NCBI GenBank assembly: GCA_023393525.1
Contig: JAEWKZ010000084.1
Span: 1 to 64,000, forward strand
DNA from: Pseudomonadota bacterium
GTDB lineage: Bacteria; Desulfobacterota; Desulfovibrionia; Desulfovibrionales; Desulfomicrobiaceae
DNA length: 64,000 nucleotides
Direction of reading: 5' to 3'
Part shown: positions 17,941-26,124 of the stretch, piece by piece
Layout of the letters: every line of letters starts with the position of its first letter
How positions within the stretch are numbered: the stretch's first letter is position 1
Notes under the pieces: generated by a model
Databases searched by the model: none
The model's input: only the letters and a program-made list of their open reading frames with translations
What the model was told of the DNA's origin: nothing
Position numbers and translations under genes: made by a program

Positions 17941-19303
17941 CCACCACCAGCATGTGCCGCCATTTCCCCTGTCTGAAGCGCCACCAGCCCACAAGGGACA
18001 GCATGACCAGAAACGTGCAGCTCACGGCCCAGAAGTAATAGAGCCCAAGGCCAAGCCTGGCTCCGGCCAGAAGCGGCCCGACCATGACCATGATGACCAG
18101 CGCCAGGCGCGAGGTCATGACGAAGACCGTGTCCCCCGCCCCTTTGAGGGCCGCGTAGACAATGAAGCTGACCCCGTCGAAGAACAGGTAGGCGACCACG
18201 ATCATGAGCAGAATCCGGCCCATGCCGACCACCGAGGCAAAGGCGGCCGGGTCCATGTCGCGAGGCTGGAACAGATGCAGGACCGCTTCAGGGGCGAACA
18301 GAAACACCGCCGACATGATCGCCAGATAGGCAAAGGTCAGCGCCAGGCTGGCACGCACCACGACCGGCACGTCATCGGGCTTGCCCGCGCCCATGGCCTG
18401 CCCGACCAGGGTGCTGGTGCCCATGGCGAAGCCGACCAGGGGCATGAAGGCCAGGGCGTTGATGTTGAGCGCGATGTTGGTCGCGGCCAACTCCATGGTC
18501 CCGAGCCTGCCCACCACGAAGATGAAGACCGTGAAGGCGAAGATGTCGAGAAAAAACTCCATCCCGCTCGGCAGGCCGTAGCGCATCAGCCGCAGCCACA
18601 GGTCGAGCCGCAGCCGTCGATCCGTGGTCAGACGGAAACGGGCGTTCTCGCGGCGGCGCATGGCCATCCAGAGAATGGCAGTAATCAGCCCCCAGCTCAT
18701 CACCGTGGCCAGGCCGGCCCCAAAGATGCCCAGTTCCGGAAACGGCCCGATGCCGTTGATGAGGCAGTAATCGAGGGGGATGTTCAGGAGCATCCCCGCC
18801 AGGTTGGCGAGCATGACCACGCGCGTGCGGCCCAGGCCGGTAAAGAATCCGGCGAAAGCGCCGCCGGCGAGATGAATCCCCGCTCCCAGGCACAGGATTC
18901 GAAAATAGGTGGATTCAAGGGCCTGGATCTCCCTGGAATGACCTCCGAGGGCAAAGATGCCATCGGCCAAGAAGGCCATTCCCCCCAGCACGGCCGCCCC
19001 CAACAGCGCCACGTAGATGCCCTGCCAGACCGCCCTGCCGACCATCTCGGGCCGCCCCTGGCCGGTGTACTGAGCCACGAACACGGACACATAGCTCGTG
19101 GTGCCCAGAAAGATCGTCATGGCCAACAGAGCCATGATCCCGGCGGGCAAGGCCGCGGCAATGGCGTCGAGGGAATAGCGGGCCAGGAAGAGTCGGTCCG
19201 TGAACTCCATGACCGTGGTCGCGCCGAGGCTGACGACCAGGGGCATGGAAACCTTGAAGATGCGGCGATATATGATGGCGGTGGCCGGGGAAATGTGAAT
19301 CAT
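17921..19303 (-). CDS. MATE family multidrug/cation efflux transporter
   Basis: About 460 residues, the usual MATE length, with twelve predicted helices in two repeats. Features typical of the NorM/DinF group include VSLGATTVMEFTDRLFLARY at the start, GAGIHLAGGAFAGFFTGLGRT between helices and MPLVGFAMGTSTLVGQAMGAG opening the second half. It would export drugs or metabolites in exchange for Na+ or H+. The ATG at 19303 is chosen over an upstream TTG because the latter only adds a non-hydrophobic hexapeptide; neither has a good ribosome site. It is a monocistronic gene convergent with the EAL gene. Confidence 0.88.
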   Translation of the reverse strand: MIHISPATAIIYRRIFKVSMPLVVSLGATTVMEFTDRLFLARYSLDAIAAALPAGIMALLAMTIFLGTTSYVSVFVAQYTGQGRPEMVGRAVWQGIYVALLGAAVLGGMAFLADGIFALGGHSREIQALESTYFRILCLGAGIHLAGGAFAGFFTGLGRTRVVMLANLAGMLLNIPLDYCLINGIGPFPELGIFGAGLATVMSWGLITAILWMAMRRRENARFRLTTDRRLRLDLWLRLMRYGLPSGMEFFLDIFAFTVFIFVVGRLGTMELAATNIALNINALAFMPLVGFAMGTSTLVGQAMGAGKPDDVPVVVRASLALTFAYLAIMSAVFLFAPEAVLHLFQPRDMDPAAFASVVGMGRILLMIVVAYLFFDGVSFIVYAALKGAGDTVFVMTSRLALVIMVMVGPLLAGARLGLGLYYFWAVSCTFLVMLSLVGWWRFRQGKWRHMLVVEKRPPA

Positions 19304-19414
19304 GGGCCATGAGTGCCGCAAGTACGGCCGACAGGCAAGAGCGCAAGGGGCCTGTGATGCGGCCGTGACATGAATCCGGGCCGGTCCGGGACCGGTTTTT
19401 CCAGACGGGACCTC

Positions 19415-20170
19415 TCACCGCCCAGGGTTTTTCGCGCCCAGGCCGCACAGCAGGAAGCCCAGGATTGGCCTGCATTTCTCCGCGCAGGGCGCGAAAAACC
19501 GCCCGTGCCCACGGGTGGCGGAACGATTTTCGCGGCCGACAAAGAATTCCGCGAGCCCCAGCGGGGTCAGCCCGCGCAGGGCGGCGTGGTGCAAGAGCTT
19601 GGGCGCGCAGCACTCCCCCGTGCCCGTGGGCATGGAGGCGCCCGTGAACACCTCGATCAGGGCCCTGGTCTGCCCGCGAAAATTGGTCAGTCGATACAGG
19701 CCGAAGATGCGTTCCATGAGATTGCGAGACAATTCGCGCCGCTCAGCCAGCATGGCCAGGCGGCCCGGATCGTCCACGCCCAGTCCCTGCATGCGGCGGG
19801 TCAGGTCCTTGATGCGCGGCTCGTCGCGCTCGACTGTGCGCGCAAACTCCGCCGGATCGAGGATGGGCCCAGCCCAGCCCGGCACCTCCCAGATTCCGTT
19901 GTACTGCCCGGAAAAAGCCTTGAGCACGCCCCGCTTCCCGTCCTTGTCCGCGTACAGGAGCACCCCGAACATCTGCCCCCGGGCCGGGCCGTACAGGTAG
20001 TCCAGGGACAACCGGGGATCTTTTGCCTCCAGTCCAAGCCCGATATGGCCGTGGCGTTCGAGCAGGTCCATCAGTTCCAGGGCGTGGGGCACGGCAGGCG
20101 CGGCGGGAAGGACGTGCTCACGCCTGCACTCCCGGCAGAATCCGGCGCAATCAAGGGCTGAGCTGTCCAT
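19415..20170 (-). CDS. Stand-alone domain resembling the N-terminal part of RluA-fused proteins
   Basis: 251 residues, soluble. An N-terminal Cys cluster CAGFCREC is followed by GQMFGVLLYADKDG, LKAFSGQYNG, WEVPGWAGP and a C-terminal GTGECCAPKLLHHAA with LTPLGLAEFFVG. I recall these FGVL..AFSG and GTG.CCAPKLL motifs as an N-terminal domain fused to RluA-type pseudouridine synthases in some gammaproteobacteria; here the synthase domain is absent. Function is unknown; the conserved Cys pairs could bind metal. It is last in the REC-Lon/kinase/sigma-54 regulator operon, 14 bases after the regulator stop. GGGAGG lies 7 bases before the chosen ATG. Confidence 0.65.
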   Translation of the reverse strand: MDSSALDCAGFCRECRREHVLPAAPAVPHALELMDLLERHGHIGLGLEAKDPRLSLDYLYGPARGQMFGVLLYADKDGKRGVLKAFSGQYNGIWEVPGWAGPILDPAEFARTVERDEPRIKDLTRRMQGLGVDDPGRLAMLAERRELSRNLMERIFGLYRLTNFRGQTRALIEVFTGASMPTGTGECCAPKLLHHAALRGLTPLGLAEFFVGRENRSATRGHGRFFAPCAEKCRPILGFLLCGLGAKNPGR

Positions 20171-20184
20171 GATCCGCCTCCCGC

Positions 20185-21564
20185 CTACAACCCGTGACGC
20201 TTGATCTTGCGCCACAACGAGGCCCGGTCGATGCCCAGCAGCTTGGCGGCCAGGGTGCGGTTGTCGCCCGCATGCTCCAGGGTCCACCGGATCTGCTCGC
20301 GCTCGCACTCCTCCAGGGTCATGGGCTGCCTGTCCCCGGCCCGGCTGACATGCAGGGAGACTTCGCGCAGCTCCGGAGAAAGGTGGGCCGCGCGTATATC
20401 ATCCCCGTTGCAGAAGATCACGGCCCGCTCGATGACGTTCTGCAGTTCGCGGACATTGCCCGGAAAGGCGTAGCGGCTCAGAATCTCCATCACCTCGTCG
20501 GAAATGCCCGGAGCCGGCCGGTCCGTCTCCCGGCTGGCCTTTTCCGCGAAATAGCGGGCCAGCAGCGGCAGATCCTCCCGGCGCTGCACCAGGGGCGGCA
20601 TGTTCAGCACCAGGACGTGCAGGCGGAAATACAGGTCCTGACGAAAGCGGCCCGCCTCCACCTCGGTTTTGAGATTCTTGTTGGTCGCGGCCACGAGGCG
20701 CACGTCCACGGCGATGTCGGCGGTGCCGCCCACGCGGCGGATGGTGCGCTCCTGCACGGCGCGCAGCAGCTTGACCTGCATGGCCAAAGACATCTCCCCC
20801 ACTTCGTCGAGAAAGAGCGTGCCGCCTTCCGCCGCCTCGAACAGGCCCTTCTTCTGCCGGGTCGCGCCGGAAAAGGCGCCCTGCTCGTGCCCGAAAAGCT
20901 CGCTTTCAAGAAGCTCCTCGTTGAACGCCCCGCAGTTGATGGCCAGAAAGCGGGCTTCGGAGCGGCGGCTGAAAAGATGCACCATGCGCGCCGCCACTTC
21001 CTTGCCCGTGCCCGTCTCCCCAAGGATCAGCACCGTGGCGTCGGAGGGCGCGACCTGCGCGATGGTGCGTTTGAGCTCCACCATGCACGGGGCCGCGCCG
21101 AGCATGGGCACGGGCAGGGTCCGCTCGCGCAACTGCTCGCGCAGCCGGGCCACCTCCAGCCTGAGCCGCCGCTTCTCCAGCGCCTTGTGCACCAGCAGCC
21201 GGGCCTCGTCGATGCGGTACGGCTTGGCCAGATAGTCATAGGCTCCGGCCCGCATGGCCTCCACCGCCGTATCCACCGTGGGGTAGCCGGTGATGACCAC
21301 GACCTCGATGTCGGGATGGCGGGATTTGACCTCGCGCAAGAGGGCCAGGCCGTCCATGCCTTCCATCATCAGGTCGGTCAGGACCATGTCGAAATCCGAA
21401 TCCTGCAAAAGGCCAAGGGCCTCGGCGCCGCCGGATGCGGTCACCGTGTCGTGGCCCTGCCGCGCCAGGGCCAGGGCCAGATTGTCGCGCGAGATGACCT
21501 CGTCGTCGACCACCAGAATCCTGGCCGCCGGGATGGCCGGGGGCGCCTGCGCCATGGCGTTCAT
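20185..21564 (-). CDS. Sigma-54-dependent response regulator with GAFSGA loop
   Basis: 459 residues. The receiver has acidic pair VVDD, phospho-acceptor Asp64 (VLTDLMMEG) and Lys in LAKPYR. The AAA+ domain has GETGTGKE as Walker A and GGTLFLDEVGEM. A Fis-type helix-turn-helix (NRTLAAKLLGIDRASLWRKIKRHGL) ends the protein. The sigma-54 contact loop reads GAFSGA instead of GAFTGA, a conservative Thr to Ser change. The start overlaps the kinase stop (ATGA), so the two are translationally coupled. Probable target sites are the TTGC-N5-GCAA repeats and the -24/-12 element 4 kb upstream, ahead of the SulP cluster. Confidence 0.9.
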   Translation of the reverse strand: MNAMAQAPPAIPAARILVVDDEVISRDNLALALARQGHDTVTASGGAEALGLLQDSDFDMVLTDLMMEGMDGLALLREVKSRHPDIEVVVITGYPTVDTAVEAMRAGAYDYLAKPYRIDEARLLVHKALEKRRLRLEVARLREQLRERTLPVPMLGAAPCMVELKRTIAQVAPSDATVLILGETGTGKEVAARMVHLFSRRSEARFLAINCGAFNEELLESELFGHEQGAFSGATRQKKGLFEAAEGGTLFLDEVGEMSLAMQVKLLRAVQERTIRRVGGTADIAVDVRLVAATNKNLKTEVEAGRFRQDLYFRLHVLVLNMPPLVQRREDLPLLARYFAEKASRETDRPAPGISDEVMEILSRYAFPGNVRELQNVIERAVIFCNGDDIRAAHLSPELREVSLHVSRAGDRQPMTLEECEREQIRWTLEHAGDNRTLAAKLLGIDRASLWRKIKRHGL

Positions 21565-23021
21565 GCGGCCCCCGAAGTCATGCGCGGCAGCCGGATGGTG
21601 AAGGTCGTGCCTTCGCCCACCGCGCTTTCAACGCCGATGGTTCCCCCATGCTTCTTGATGATGCCGAAGACCACGGACAGGCCCAGGCCCGTGCCCGTGT
21701 CCTTCAGCGTGAAAAAGGGGTCGAAGATGCGGCCCATGTGTTCCGGGGCGATGCCCGCCCCGGTGTCGGTGATCTGCAGCACCGCCTCCGTCGAACCGGG
21801 TTCGGACGTGGCGGAAAGCGAGATCACGCCGGGCGGGGTTATGGCGTGGATGGCGTTTATCATCAGGTTCAACAGCACCTCCTGAAAGCGCTGGTTGTCC
21901 AGGGGCAGCACGATGTCCGCCGGAATATCGGTCAGGATGCGCACTCCTGTGGGCACTTCGCTCGAAACCAGGGTCACAGCCCGCTGCACCACTGCCTGCA
22001 AGGGCACGGACTTCAGGCAGAAATCCGTCTCGCGGGCGAATTCGAGCAGCCCCTTGACGATGTCGCGCGACCGGCTGACCTCCTGATAGATGTTGTCGAG
22101 CATCTGCCGGGTCAGGGCCGGATCGACGGGCAGGGCCGCCTCCAGGTCCTCCTGCAGGATCTGGCAGGAGGTGGAGATGTTGTTGAGAGGATTGTTGAGC
22201 TGATGGGCGATGCCCGAAGTCAGGACACCGAGCGAGGCCAGCTTCTTTTCCTGCAGGAGCTGGCTTTGCCTGCGCTCAAGCTCCTCGATCATGTGATTGA
22301 AGGCCTCCACCACGCCCCGCGTCTCGTCGCTGGTGTCCGGCAGGGGTAGGGGCTCGAAATTGCCCTGCACGATCTGGCGCGCGGAATGCTCGATGATGCC
22401 CAGGGCTCCGAAAATCCTGCGCCCGACCAGCCAGGAAAAGAAAATGGCCACCCCGGTGAACGCGGCGATGGCCAGGGCCAGCTGGTGCTTCAAGGTGCCG
22501 ACAATGCCCAGGATTTGTTCACGCTGGTAGATCACGAACTGCCTGACCACATCGACAAGATCCTTGCCCTGGTCGCGCAGTTCGATGCCCAGGGCGTCGT
22601 CCTCGCCGTTGCCGGCCCCACCCTGCGTGCCGAGGCTGGAAAAAAGCTCTTTGTAACGACGCAGATCGTCCCGCAGCCGCACCAGGGTCATCCGTCCTTT
22701 CAGATCGGCCCCGATCAGCCCTCCTTCCCTTGGCTCGATGCGCTCGATGATGGACAGGGCCGCGTCGCAATAGCGCAAGGTCTCCTGATAGTCCTCCTGC
22801 AGCGCGTAAAGGAGATAGTTCTTCTCGTAGCGGCGGATCTCCAGGATCTCGCTGCTCAGATCGTCCACGACCTCGGCCAGGGCCAGGGCATCCTCGATCT
22901 GCAGCAGATAGCGGTAGGAAATGCCCCCGAGCACGGAAAAGCCCAAGATGGACAGCACCATGCCGAACAGGACGATGCGGCGGATCTTGCCGCTGGCGAA
23001 ACGCGAGATCATTCCATACAT
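21561..23021 (-). CDS. Membrane sensor histidine kinase of the REC-Lon operon
   Basis: 486 residues. TM1 is near 15-37, a helical periplasmic sensor of about 145 residues follows (four-helix-bundle type, RRYEKNYLLYALQEDY), and TM2 is near 186-207. HAMP and a coiled coil precede the kinase core. The H-box is SGIAHQLNNPLNNI, where Gln replaces the common Glu/Asp after the phospho-His; the ATPase has TDTGAGI and GTGLGLSV. It starts inside the 3' end of the REC-Lon gene (13-base overlap, GGGAGG ribosome site) and overlaps the regulator gene, so one signal could feed both receivers. The stimulus is unknown. Confidence 0.88.
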   Translation of the reverse strand: MYGMISRFASGKIRRIVLFGMVLSILGFSVLGGISYRYLLQIEDALALAEVVDDLSSEILEIRRYEKNYLLYALQEDYQETLRYCDAALSIIERIEPREGGLIGADLKGRMTLVRLRDDLRRYKELFSSLGTQGGAGNGEDDALGIELRDQGKDLVDVVRQFVIYQREQILGIVGTLKHQLALAIAAFTGVAIFFSWLVGRRIFGALGIIEHSARQIVQGNFEPLPLPDTSDETRGVVEAFNHMIEELERRQSQLLQEKKLASLGVLTSGIAHQLNNPLNNISTSCQILQEDLEAALPVDPALTRQMLDNIYQEVSRSRDIVKGLLEFARETDFCLKSVPLQAVVQRAVTLVSSEVPTGVRILTDIPADIVLPLDNQRFQEVLLNLMINAIHAITPPGVISLSATSEPGSTEAVLQITDTGAGIAPEHMGRIFDPFFTLKDTGTGLGLSVVFGIIKKHGGTIGVESAVGEGTTFTIRLPRMTSGAA

Positions 23022-25036
23022 GGTGCGTCCTCCCGGGCGGCCAGAACCACGGCCAAAGCCTGTTCGACCCGTTCCACCAGAACCACCGGCGGCAGATCGG
23101 CCACGCTTTCGCGCAGGGCCGCCACATCGGCCGCGTTGGCGGCGGGCAGCACCACCGTGGCCGCCCCGCCGCGCAGAGCGGCCAGGATCTTTTCACGCAC
23201 TCCGCTGACCGGCAAGACCCGGCCCACCAGCGACAGCTCCCCGGACAGGGCCACGTCCGAACGCGCCGGGCGGCCCGTCAGAAGGGAGACCAGGGCCACG
23301 GCGATGGTCAGTCCGGCCGAGGGCCCATCCTTGGCGATGCCGCCGGCCGGAATGTGGATGTGGATGTCGTGGCCTTCAAAGAAATCCGCGGCCACGCCCA
23401 GGGTCTGCGCGTTGCTGCGGATGAAGCTGAGCGCGATCTGGGCCGATTCCTTGAGCACCCCGCCCAGGGAGCCGGTCAGGATGAGCTGGCCCGGGCCGCT
23501 CATGCGCGTGGCCTCGACAAAGATGATCTCCCCGCCCGTCTCCGACCAGACCAGGCCCGTGGCCGTGCCGACGAGCCCTCCCGCCTCCGCCGCGTCATGC
23601 CGAAACCGCGCCGGTCCGAGCAGCACCGCCGCACCTTCGCTGGCCACGGGCGCAGCCACGGCCTCGGCCCCGCCGTCCAGGCGCAGGCGGGCCAGCTTGC
23701 GGCACAGCCGCGCGATCTCGCGCTCAAGGCCGCGCACCCCGGACTCGTTGGTGTATTCGCGGATGATGCGCACCAGGGCCTCGGGAAGAATCGTGGGATA
23801 GGGATTGGTCAGGCCGTGTCCCCGCAACTGGCGCGGCAAAAGGAAGCGGGTGGCGATATCGAGCTTCTCGGCCTCGGAGTATCCGGAGAACTGGACCACC
23901 TCCAGACGGTCCAGCAGCGGCCCGGCCAGGCGTTCGACTCCGTTGGCCGTGGCGATGAAGAGCACCTCGGACAGATCGAAGGGCATCTCCAGATAGCGGT
24001 CCACATAGCGAGAATTCTGCTCCGGATCGAGGATTTCGAGCATGGCCATGGCCGGATCGCCCTTCACGTCCTGGCCGATCTTGTCCATCTCGTCGAGCAT
24101 GAAGACCGGATTGCGCACGCCCACGCTTTTCAGCGCCTGGATGATGCGCCCCGGCATGGCTCCGACATAGGTCCGCCGATGACCGCGCAGCTCGGCCTCA
24201 TCGCGCAGATCGGCCAGGGACATGCGGTAGAAGCGCCGCCCCAGGGCCTCGGCGATGGCCTTGCCCACGGAAGTCTTGCCCACGCCCGGAGGCCCGACAA
24301 AACACAGGATCGGCGAGCGGTTGGCGTAGCGGTGCGTGCGCGAGAGCAGGGCCGTGCGCACAGCCTCCCGCAATTCACCCAGATCTATGGGTTTTGAAAG
24401 ATAATGCACGGCCCCGGTCTTCAAGGCCTGCACGGCGGTATCCACCGTGGCGTAGCCCGTGACCAGAATGAATTTCGTATCCGGGGCCACGGCCCTGGCC
24501 GCTTCAAGGAGCTGCATGCCGTCCATGCGATCCATTTTCAGATCGGTGACGATGCAATCGAACTCCTGGCGGGCAAGAAAGGCCATGGCCTCTTCGCCGT
24601 TGGCCGCGACCTCCACCGCGTACCCCTCCCGCGCCAGCACGTGGCGCAGGTTGGAACGGGCGATGGGCTCGTCGTCGACGATGAGCAGCGAGGCCTGCCG
24701 CTTGGAATGCAGCACCCTGGACGCCAGGTGTTCCAGCACCCGCTCCCGGACCTGCCCCAGGCCCGCATGGCTGCCGTCGAAGACTTCCGCCGCCTGCGCC
24801 AGGTCGAGGTTATCCCGCGTCATGGCGTTCCACGGCAACGAAAGCAGCGTCTCCACGTAATTGAGCGCGATGGAGTATTCCGCCACCGCCGCATCGGTCT
24901 TCTCCATGCGCCCAATCTCGGATTCAATGGCGCTTCGCACCGGCTCAGGCAGTTCCGCCTGCCGGCATTTTTCCCGCAACCCCGTGGGGTCCGCCGTCTG
25001 CGCTGGCGCCTCGAGTTCCTGTTTGCGAAAAAACAT
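23009..25036 (-). CDS. Lon-type ATP-dependent protease with an inserted response-regulator receiver domain
   Basis: 675 residues. Residues 25-110 match the helical segment before the ATPase in Lon (ALNYVETLLSLPWN, GLGQVRERVLEHLASR). Residues 115-232 are a complete receiver: DD121-122, phospho-acceptor D165 (IVTDLKMD), T193 and K215. The Lon AAA+ module then resumes (Walker A GPPGVGKT 248-255, Walker B VFMLDEMD), followed by the S16 protease with catalytic Ser573 (KDGPSAGLT) and Lys616. The classical Lon N-terminal substrate domain is missing. The start is the ATG with AGGGGA 6 bases upstream; a longer in-frame reading from TTG at 25213 runs through regulatory repeats and is rejected. Phosphorylation by the overlapping kinase probably controls proteolysis (inference). 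Confidence 0.88.
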   Translation of the reverse strand: MFFRKQELEAPAQTADPTGLREKCRQAELPEPVRSAIESEIGRMEKTDAAVAEYSIALNYVETLLSLPWNAMTRDNLDLAQAAEVFDGSHAGLGQVRERVLEHLASRVLHSKRQASLLIVDDEPIARSNLRHVLAREGYAVEVAANGEEAMAFLARQEFDCIVTDLKMDRMDGMQLLEAARAVAPDTKFILVTGYATVDTAVQALKTGAVHYLSKPIDLGELREAVRTALLSRTHRYANRSPILCFVGPPGVGKTSVGKAIAEALGRRFYRMSLADLRDEAELRGHRRTYVGAMPGRIIQALKSVGVRNPVFMLDEMDKIGQDVKGDPAMAMLEILDPEQNSRYVDRYLEMPFDLSEVLFIATANGVERLAGPLLDRLEVVQFSGYSEAEKLDIATRFLLPRQLRGHGLTNPYPTILPEALVRIIREYTNESGVRGLEREIARLCRKLARLRLDGGAEAVAAPVASEGAAVLLGPARFRHDAAEAGGLVGTATGLVWSETGGEIIFVEATRMSGPGQLILTGSLGGVLKESAQIALSFIRSNAQTLGVAADFFEGHDIHIHIPAGGIAKDGPSAGLTIAVALVSLLTGRPARSDVALSGELSLVGRVLPVSGVREKILAALRGGAATVVLPAANAADVAALRESVADLPPVVLVERVEQALAVVLAAREDAPCME

Positions 25037-25079
25037 CGAGAGTCCCCTGTGCCCAGCCTGCTCCGTTTTCGGCGTCTTG

Positions 25080-25168
25080 TTGCGATCTGCAACAGCGCTG
25101 CGATCTGCATCGACTCCGGCAAGCTGGACCTTGTTATGGTTTTCACGATCAGGCGCTGCAATCTGCAA
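25080..25168. promoter_or_regulatory. Three TTGC-N5-GCAA-type repeats, probable activator sites
   Basis: TTGCGATCTGCAA (25080-25092, perfect dyad), CTGCGATCTGCAT (25098-25110) and CTGCAATCTGCAA (25156-25168) share the core TGCRATCTGCA. They lie in the divergent region between REC-Lon and the 58-aa gene, about 109-185 bp before the predicted sigma-54 start. They are good candidates for binding of the sigma-54 regulator encoded at 20185-21564 and may also control the REC-Lon operon. Confidence 0.65.
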
Positions 25169-25244
25169 CATTGCCCGAAATCCCGTCCGCATTCCAGTCC
25201 AGAATAAAGTCAATAATTTCGATATAATAGAGATTCATCCAACA

Positions 25245-25260
25245 TGGCACGAGCCTTGTT
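25245..25260 (+). promoter_or_regulatory. Sigma-54-type promoter for the SulP/TSUP cluster
   Basis: TGGCACGAGCCTTGTT has a perfect -24 element (TGGCACG) and TTGTT in place of TTGCW at -12, with correct spacing. The predicted start is near 25271, 27 bases before the 58-aa gene. A TATAAT at 25223-25228 just upstream lacks a good -35 but could give basal sigma-70 transcription. Confidence 0.65.
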
Positions 25261-25297
25261 TAGGCGATCGCATCACATTTAACGCGAGGTTAGCAAA

Positions 25298-25474
25298 ATG
25301 AGCACCATCCGTGAAACGATCGAGACGAATTATGCGGCCACTGCCTTTGCGGAACGGAACTTGAGTGAAGAGGCCACGCTGCTGCTCAAGGCGGAGCGTG
25401 GGCAATCCACGGCCAAGGCCGAAGCGGTCAAGCAGGCGGAAAAACGTCCACGTCCGGCCATGCAGGCTCGCTAG
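25298..25474 (+). CDS. 58-residue charged protein, unknown function
   Basis: Small reading frame starting MSTIRETIETNYAATAFAE and ending RPRPAMQAR, with GAGG 8 bases before the ATG. It is hydrophilic and Ala/Glu/Lys-rich, predicted largely helical, with no Cys or membrane segment. It is the first gene after the sigma-54 promoter of the SulP cluster, 31 bases ahead of the USP-like gene. The good ribosome site, placement and sensible composition support it as real. Function cannot be given; a regulatory or chaperone-like partner of the transport cluster is possible. Confidence 0.6.
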   Translation: MSTIRETIETNYAATAFAERNLSEEATLLLKAERGQSTAKAEAVKQAEKRPRPAMQAR

Positions 25475-25505
25475 GCCGACCAGACAACACGAGCAGGAGC
25501 AGAAC

Positions 25506-26033
25506 ATGCCGCGCAATTGGTTACGAAATTCGATGCACACGCCCACCCCGTCACTGCGCCGGGCCAAGTCCGTCCAGGACCGGCTGGCGGACTACAGCGA
25601 AGCTGTCGCCCTGGCCGAGGCCGGGGAGCAGATGCTCGCCGCCGACCTGATCGCGCCGACATCCACGGGTCGCAGACGCATCCTGGTCATCGGGCATGGC
25701 TGCTCCTTTTCACCCCGCCTGCGCGAGTACGCCTTGAGCGTGGCCGAAAGAATGGGCAGCGACCTTCTCCTTCTGAGCATCGGCATGAAGACGGGGGACG
25801 CGACGTGGAGGGAATCCTTCACACAGCTCTCGGGTCAGGCGGCTTCCACCTGGCACGAAAGCGCCGCGCGCATGGGTCTGCACATCGCCCACGAAGTCCG
25901 TTTCGGCGGCATTGAAGAAGCCGTCAGCGAGCTTGTGCGATCCTGCGGACGAATCGAATTCATCCTGAGCGAACCCGAGGAAGGCGAACAGGTCGTCGGC
26001 CAGACCGGGCTCGCCCTGTTCACAGTCAAGTGA
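25506..26033 (+). CDS. USP-like alpha/beta protein of the sulfate-transport cluster
   Basis: 175 residues. After a basic N-terminus (MPRNWLRNSM) and a helical linker, a Rossmann-like segment begins RRILVIGHGCSFSPRLREYALSVAERMGSDLLLLSIGMK, reminiscent of the universal stress protein fold: strand, loop, long helix, strand. The ATP-binding G-x2-G-x9-G(S/T) loop of canonical USPs is not evident, so ligand binding is uncertain. The start is the ATG with AGGAG 6 bases upstream. It precedes the SulP permease gene by 91 bases. A regulatory role for the permease is plausible but inferred. Confidence 0.65.
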   Translation: MPRNWLRNSMHTPTPSLRRAKSVQDRLADYSEAVALAEAGEQMLAADLIAPTSTGRRRILVIGHGCSFSPRLREYALSVAERMGSDLLLLSIGMKTGDATWRESFTQLSGQAASTWHESAARMGLHIAHEVRFGGIEEAVSELVRSCGRIEFILSEPEEGEQVVGQTGLALFTVK

Positions 26034-26124
26034 TGCGGTCAATCATCCGCCATCTCATTCTCGCCCCTCCGCGAACCCGGGGCGCTTCCGTCAGGCTCCG
26101 CACCTTGACGGCCAAGGAGACATC

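Noticed and set aside
19381..19400. CCGGTCC-G-GGACCGG-TTTTT terminator-like hairpin
   Set aside because: It has the right shape only for plus-strand transcription, and no plus-strand gene ends nearby; the loop is one base.
25037..25213. N-terminal extension of REC-Lon from TTG at 25213
   Set aside because: It would run through the TTGC-N5-GCAA repeats, lacks Lon similarity, and the ATG at 25036 has a good ribosome site.
25200..25228. Strong sigma-70 promoter from the TATAAT at 25223
   Set aside because: No acceptable -35 at 16-18 bases; it is mentioned only as possible basal activity.
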